A stretch of 64,000 bases of DNA, taken from the NCBI GenBank assembly GCA_023101725.1, contig JALJCO010010297.1, positions 1-64,000 of the forward strand, in the 5' to 3' direction. Of the stretch, positions 61,283-64,000 are shown piece after piece; the stretch's first letter is position 1; the number at the start of each line of letters is the position of its first letter. The notes beneath the pieces are model-generated. The model was given only the letters and a program-made list of their open reading frames with translations. It had not been told where the DNA came from and did not search any database. The stretch comes from Atherinomorus stipes (taxonomy: Eukaryota; Chordata; Actinopteri; Atheriniformes; Atherinidae). The translations under genes and the position numbers were made by a program.

Positions 61283-62386
61283 ATGACTTTAGGGACGGAT
61301 ATGTCCGACAGCTCTGCTTTGTCTGAAGATGTGGACATCGATGTGGTTGGTGGTGACATTTCCGTTGGAAAGGACGGAAAGTATATTCACCACGAGTTCA
61401 ACTTGGACAATGACTCGGACGATAATTACTCCCAGAACGCGGCTGAGAGGGTTTCCTCTCCTGGGCTCAGCAGTTCCGACTGCACGTCAGACCAGCTGGG
61501 ATCCAGCGCAGAAACGGGGACTGTGATTGGAGACAAACCCAGAAAAAGTGCACTTGTGAAACCTCCCTACTCGTATATTGCCCTGATCACCATGGCCATC
61601 CTGCAGAGCCCCAAGAAACGTCTCACTCTCAGCGAGATCTGTGAATTCATCAGCAATAGATTCCCATATTACAGGGAAAAATTCCCTGCGTGGCAAAACT
61701 CTATTCGCCACAATCTTTCTCTAAATGACTGCTTTGTGAAAATCCCACGGGAGCCCGGGAACCCCGGAAAAGGCAACTACTGGACCCTGGACCCGGATTC
61801 TGCAGACATGTTCGACAACGGGAGTTTCTTGCGTAGAAGGAAGCGCTTCAAGAGGCACCAAAGTAACGAAATCCTCAGGGACGCCGGCGGCTTTTTGCCC
61901 GGATTTGGATACGGGCCATACGGATACAACTACGGACTCCAGCTGCAGAACTTTCACGCAGCCCACAACCCTTACCACCCACACCACTCAAGTAGTTCGT
62001 TCCCTTTTACAAACGCCCCTTGCACCTTGCCCTCATCAGCCTCAATATTCCCTGCACCTCATCACCTTCCCTCGCTTTTAGGGGCCGATTTAAGGAAGCC
62101 CTTTTACCCTCAGCTAAGCCCGTCTCTGCCGCCCGTCAAGACGGACTCCAGCACCCCGAGTCGGCCTTCTTTCTCCATTGACAATATAATAGGGGCGGCT
62201 AACTCCACCACCTCCTCCTATAGCGCGCAGGCGGGCAGCCAGGCTCAGATCCTGGCCATGTTGACCCCAGCACTGGCCTCCGCTTCCACTCACTTGAACT
62301 TATCACAGGAGAGTCTATTACAACCAGCGCCACAAAGTCAGACATTCCCCACCAAAAACCCAAATATGAACACTTGTCCTTTCTAA
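61283..62386 (+). CDS. foxd2: Forkhead box transcription factor FoxD2
   Basis: Intronless, 367 aa from the ATG at 61283. The open frame extends four codons upstream only through a GTG, which I do not use. The N-terminus MTLGTDMSD...[14 protein letters not shown] is the conserved FoxD acidic start. The forkhead domain is about residues 93-191: [64 protein letters not shown]. An eh1-like SFSIDNIIG (296-304) should recruit Groucho/TLE and fits the repressor role of FoxD proteins. [13 protein letters not shown] near the end matches the FOXD2 C-terminal block. Other FoxD paralogues (foxd1, foxd3, foxd5) are possible; FOXD2 is favoured by that block and by the upstream foxe3 on the same strand. Human FOXD2 is longer mainly through Ala, Gly, Pro and His repeats that this copy lacks. 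Confidence 0.8.
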   Translation: MTLGTDMSDSSALSEDVDIDVVGGDISVGKDGKYIHHEFNLDNDSDDNYSQNAAERVSSPGLSSSDCTSDQLGSSAETGTVIGDKPRKSALVKPPYSYIALITMAILQSPKKRLTLSEICEFISNRFPYYREKFPAWQNSIRHNLSLNDCFVKIPREPGNPGKGNYWTLDPDSADMFDNGSFLRRRKRFKRHQSNEILRDAGGFLPGFGYGPYGYNYGLQLQNFHAAHNPYHPHHSSSSFPFTNAPCTLPSSASIFPAPHHLPSLLGADLRKPFYPQLSPSLPPVKTDSSTPSRPSFSIDNIIGAANSTTSSYSAQAGSQAQILAMLTPALASASTHLNLSQESLLQPAPQSQTFPTKNPNMNTCPF

Positions 62387-63127
62387 AGAAAAAGACTAAT
62401 TAAAAGAAAAAAATAGCCTAAGAAAAAAATGTGACGTCGTCCTGTGTGAAGGTAGGGTGAACGTTCTTACTGAAGTAAGAGGATTTTTGACTGTTTCCTA
62501 GCAATGTAAGAGGAGAGAGGCTTATTTATGGGTTGTAAATATGTGTATAATAGTGAGAGGAAGACGAAGAAGAAACTCGGATCTTTTAAAACAGTGCTGG
62601 TCTTTTCTCTCTTTTTCTGTGAGGGGGTGGTAAAAGAAGTAAATTCGGATTGTTTTAACATAAGTTAAAATTGTCACCAGTGACAATTTTAACTCATTTC
62701 CATTTTTAAGAATATATTTGAAAATTTTATTATGATTTATATTGTGTCTATTTTGTGCGTCGTAAGGAAGTGACACTGTTGTTGTTGACGTAGGCAAGAG
62801 ACGGCAAACTCAGGTTTTACTTAGAAAGCACATGGAGAGGGTTTTCTGAGATTTTAAAAGATTCTAAAAAAAAAAAAAAAATAGAGAAACATCTCAGAAT
62901 CTCCTTTACAAGGTAAACTTGTGACAATAGGCCTATCATTTCTTGTTGTCATTGGGCACGTAGGTTGTGTTATTTTGGGATTACAGCGCGTAATACCTCT
63001 CTCAACCTTCTAAATGTTCGTTCCTGCATATTCACAATTTATTCTGTGAAACATACAGTATGTCATGTGTTGCCAGTAGATAAACGCCTAAATGTTCATA
63101 GGTCATTTTTGTTGTAATGATGAAAAT

Positions 63128-63133
63128 AATAAA
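63128..63133 (+). terminator. foxd2 polyadenylation signal
   Basis: AATAAA about 740 bases after the foxd2 stop codon, followed by a TGTTTGTGG-type GU-rich stretch. The intervening DNA is AT-rich with no repeats, as expected of a 3'UTR. Confidence 0.55.
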
Positions 63134-63589
63134 TGTTTGTGGATTTTTAAAAAAGAGCCATCGTTACCTGGTTATTATTTGTCAAATTCCTCCTAAAATT
63201 AATTAATGAAATATAATAAACACCTGCACATAAGGTGAATCTTTTTGTAACTTCTTTTTCTTCGTGAACAGCAAAAACTGGGTTTTATGTTACAAAAATA
63301 ATATGGAGGATTACAGAAAGAAAAAAAACAGATAGGGTTAATTTTACTTATTCATTTGCACCCTTTCACAAATCTTAACTACAAAAGAAATCAGCAACAG
63401 CTATTAAATATATGTAATTCTGTTTGGGATTTGACCAATTAAACCCGATCAGCTCCTCAGGTTCACAATAAATCAAGGCTCATTTTAGGTGTGAGAAACG
63501 CACAAAATCCCTTTTAATGTCTCCAACACAACTCGATGTATATAACATTGATGAATATCACGCAACAGTGGGCAAGTATCCCTCTTGTG

Positions 63590-64000
63590 TAGCTCTCGCT
63601 CGTTTGTAAAGCACCATTTTCCACCGAGTCACAAAGGCGCTAAATGAATGGGGACGTTAGCGTGCCTCGGCGGTCTGTAATTGAAAGTGAACAAGGATAT
63701 ACCCACGGTCTTTGGGGGCTTTCGTTGCTAATTTGTAGCAGCATTTTTCATCAGGCTTCTAATCCAGCATAATGCGGCTTTTTGGCCGTTTGTTGATGTT
63801 GTCAGTGTGGACCCCTGGCCTAAGGGAGTGAATGTGCGCACAGCGAGCGGTCCCCGGCGAGACCAGCCACACACATTTAGACCTTGAAAAGCAATCTTCT
63901 CAAAAGGCTCCCGGTTTGCTCCGCTTTCATGCCATCCGTGTTGTGTCGAGGTACGAATAAAGGAAGCAGTGGGACTCGTCCGGCTACAGAAAACAGGCCT
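63590..64000. promoter_or_regulatory. Candidate conserved non-coding element downstream of foxd2
   Basis: About 400 bases with balanced composition, no repeats and no reading frame, next to AT-rich 3' flank. It contains GGCGCTAAATGAATGGGG, TCTGTAATTGAAAG and GCTAATTTGTAGCAGCA, several with homeodomain cores. This texture is typical of vertebrate developmental-gene enhancers. The call is from appearance and position only. Confidence 0.35.

Noticed and set aside
60831..61286. 151-codon plus-strand reading frame before foxd2
   Set aside because: It begins with GTG, overlaps the foxd2 start in another frame and resembles no family. It most likely lies in the foxd2 5'UTR.

Overview
This is eukaryotic DNA, most likely from a teleost fish. 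The genes are split by GT-AG introns, introns and intergenic DNA are full of Tc1/mariner-, hAT- and Harbinger-like relics and long tetranucleotide arrays, and the encoded proteins are vertebrate orthologues. I recognise five protein-coding genes. No CRISPR array, operon or bacterial feature is present.

Left and centre (minus strand, three genes head to tail). From 28.7 kb to the left edge lies the 5' two-thirds of cpamd8, an alpha-2-macroglobulin/complement-family gene. I assembled 29 coding exons that join in frame into 1,264 residues: signal peptide, macroglobulin domains, two polybasic sites, a farnesoic-acid-O-methyltransferase-like (FAMeT-like) insert, the GCGEQ thioester and the start of the thioester domain. 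The remainder lies beyond base 1. At 30.0-35.1 kb is sac3d1 (4 exons, 397 aa), with one GC-AG intron. At 35.6-40.2 kb is haus8 (10 exons, 367 aa), an augmin subunit.

Right (plus strand). After about 13 kb of repeat-rich intergenic DNA (40.2-53.0 kb) come two intronless forkhead genes in tandem, foxe3 (53.2-54.5 kb) and foxd2 (61.3-62.4 kb). Each has a TATA-like box upstream and a polyadenylation signal downstream. Their order and orientation match the human FOXE3-FOXD2 pair as I remember it. Dense, non-repetitive DNA around foxd2 (59.8-60.1 kb and 63.6-64.0 kb) may be regulatory.

The genes are not one pathway. Sac3d1 and Haus8 are both linked to centrosome/spindle function, and CPAMD8 and FOXE3 are both human anterior-segment eye disease genes, here about 25 kb apart. 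The most informative mobile elements are a 1.36 kb hAT-like element with a perfect 8-bp target duplication, a Tc1 fossil ending 36 bp from a cpamd8 exon, an 884-bp TTAA-flanked foldback element, two short hAT-like MITEs, and a nested MITE/palindrome. All calls come from reading the sequence and from remembered family knowledge; no database search was run.
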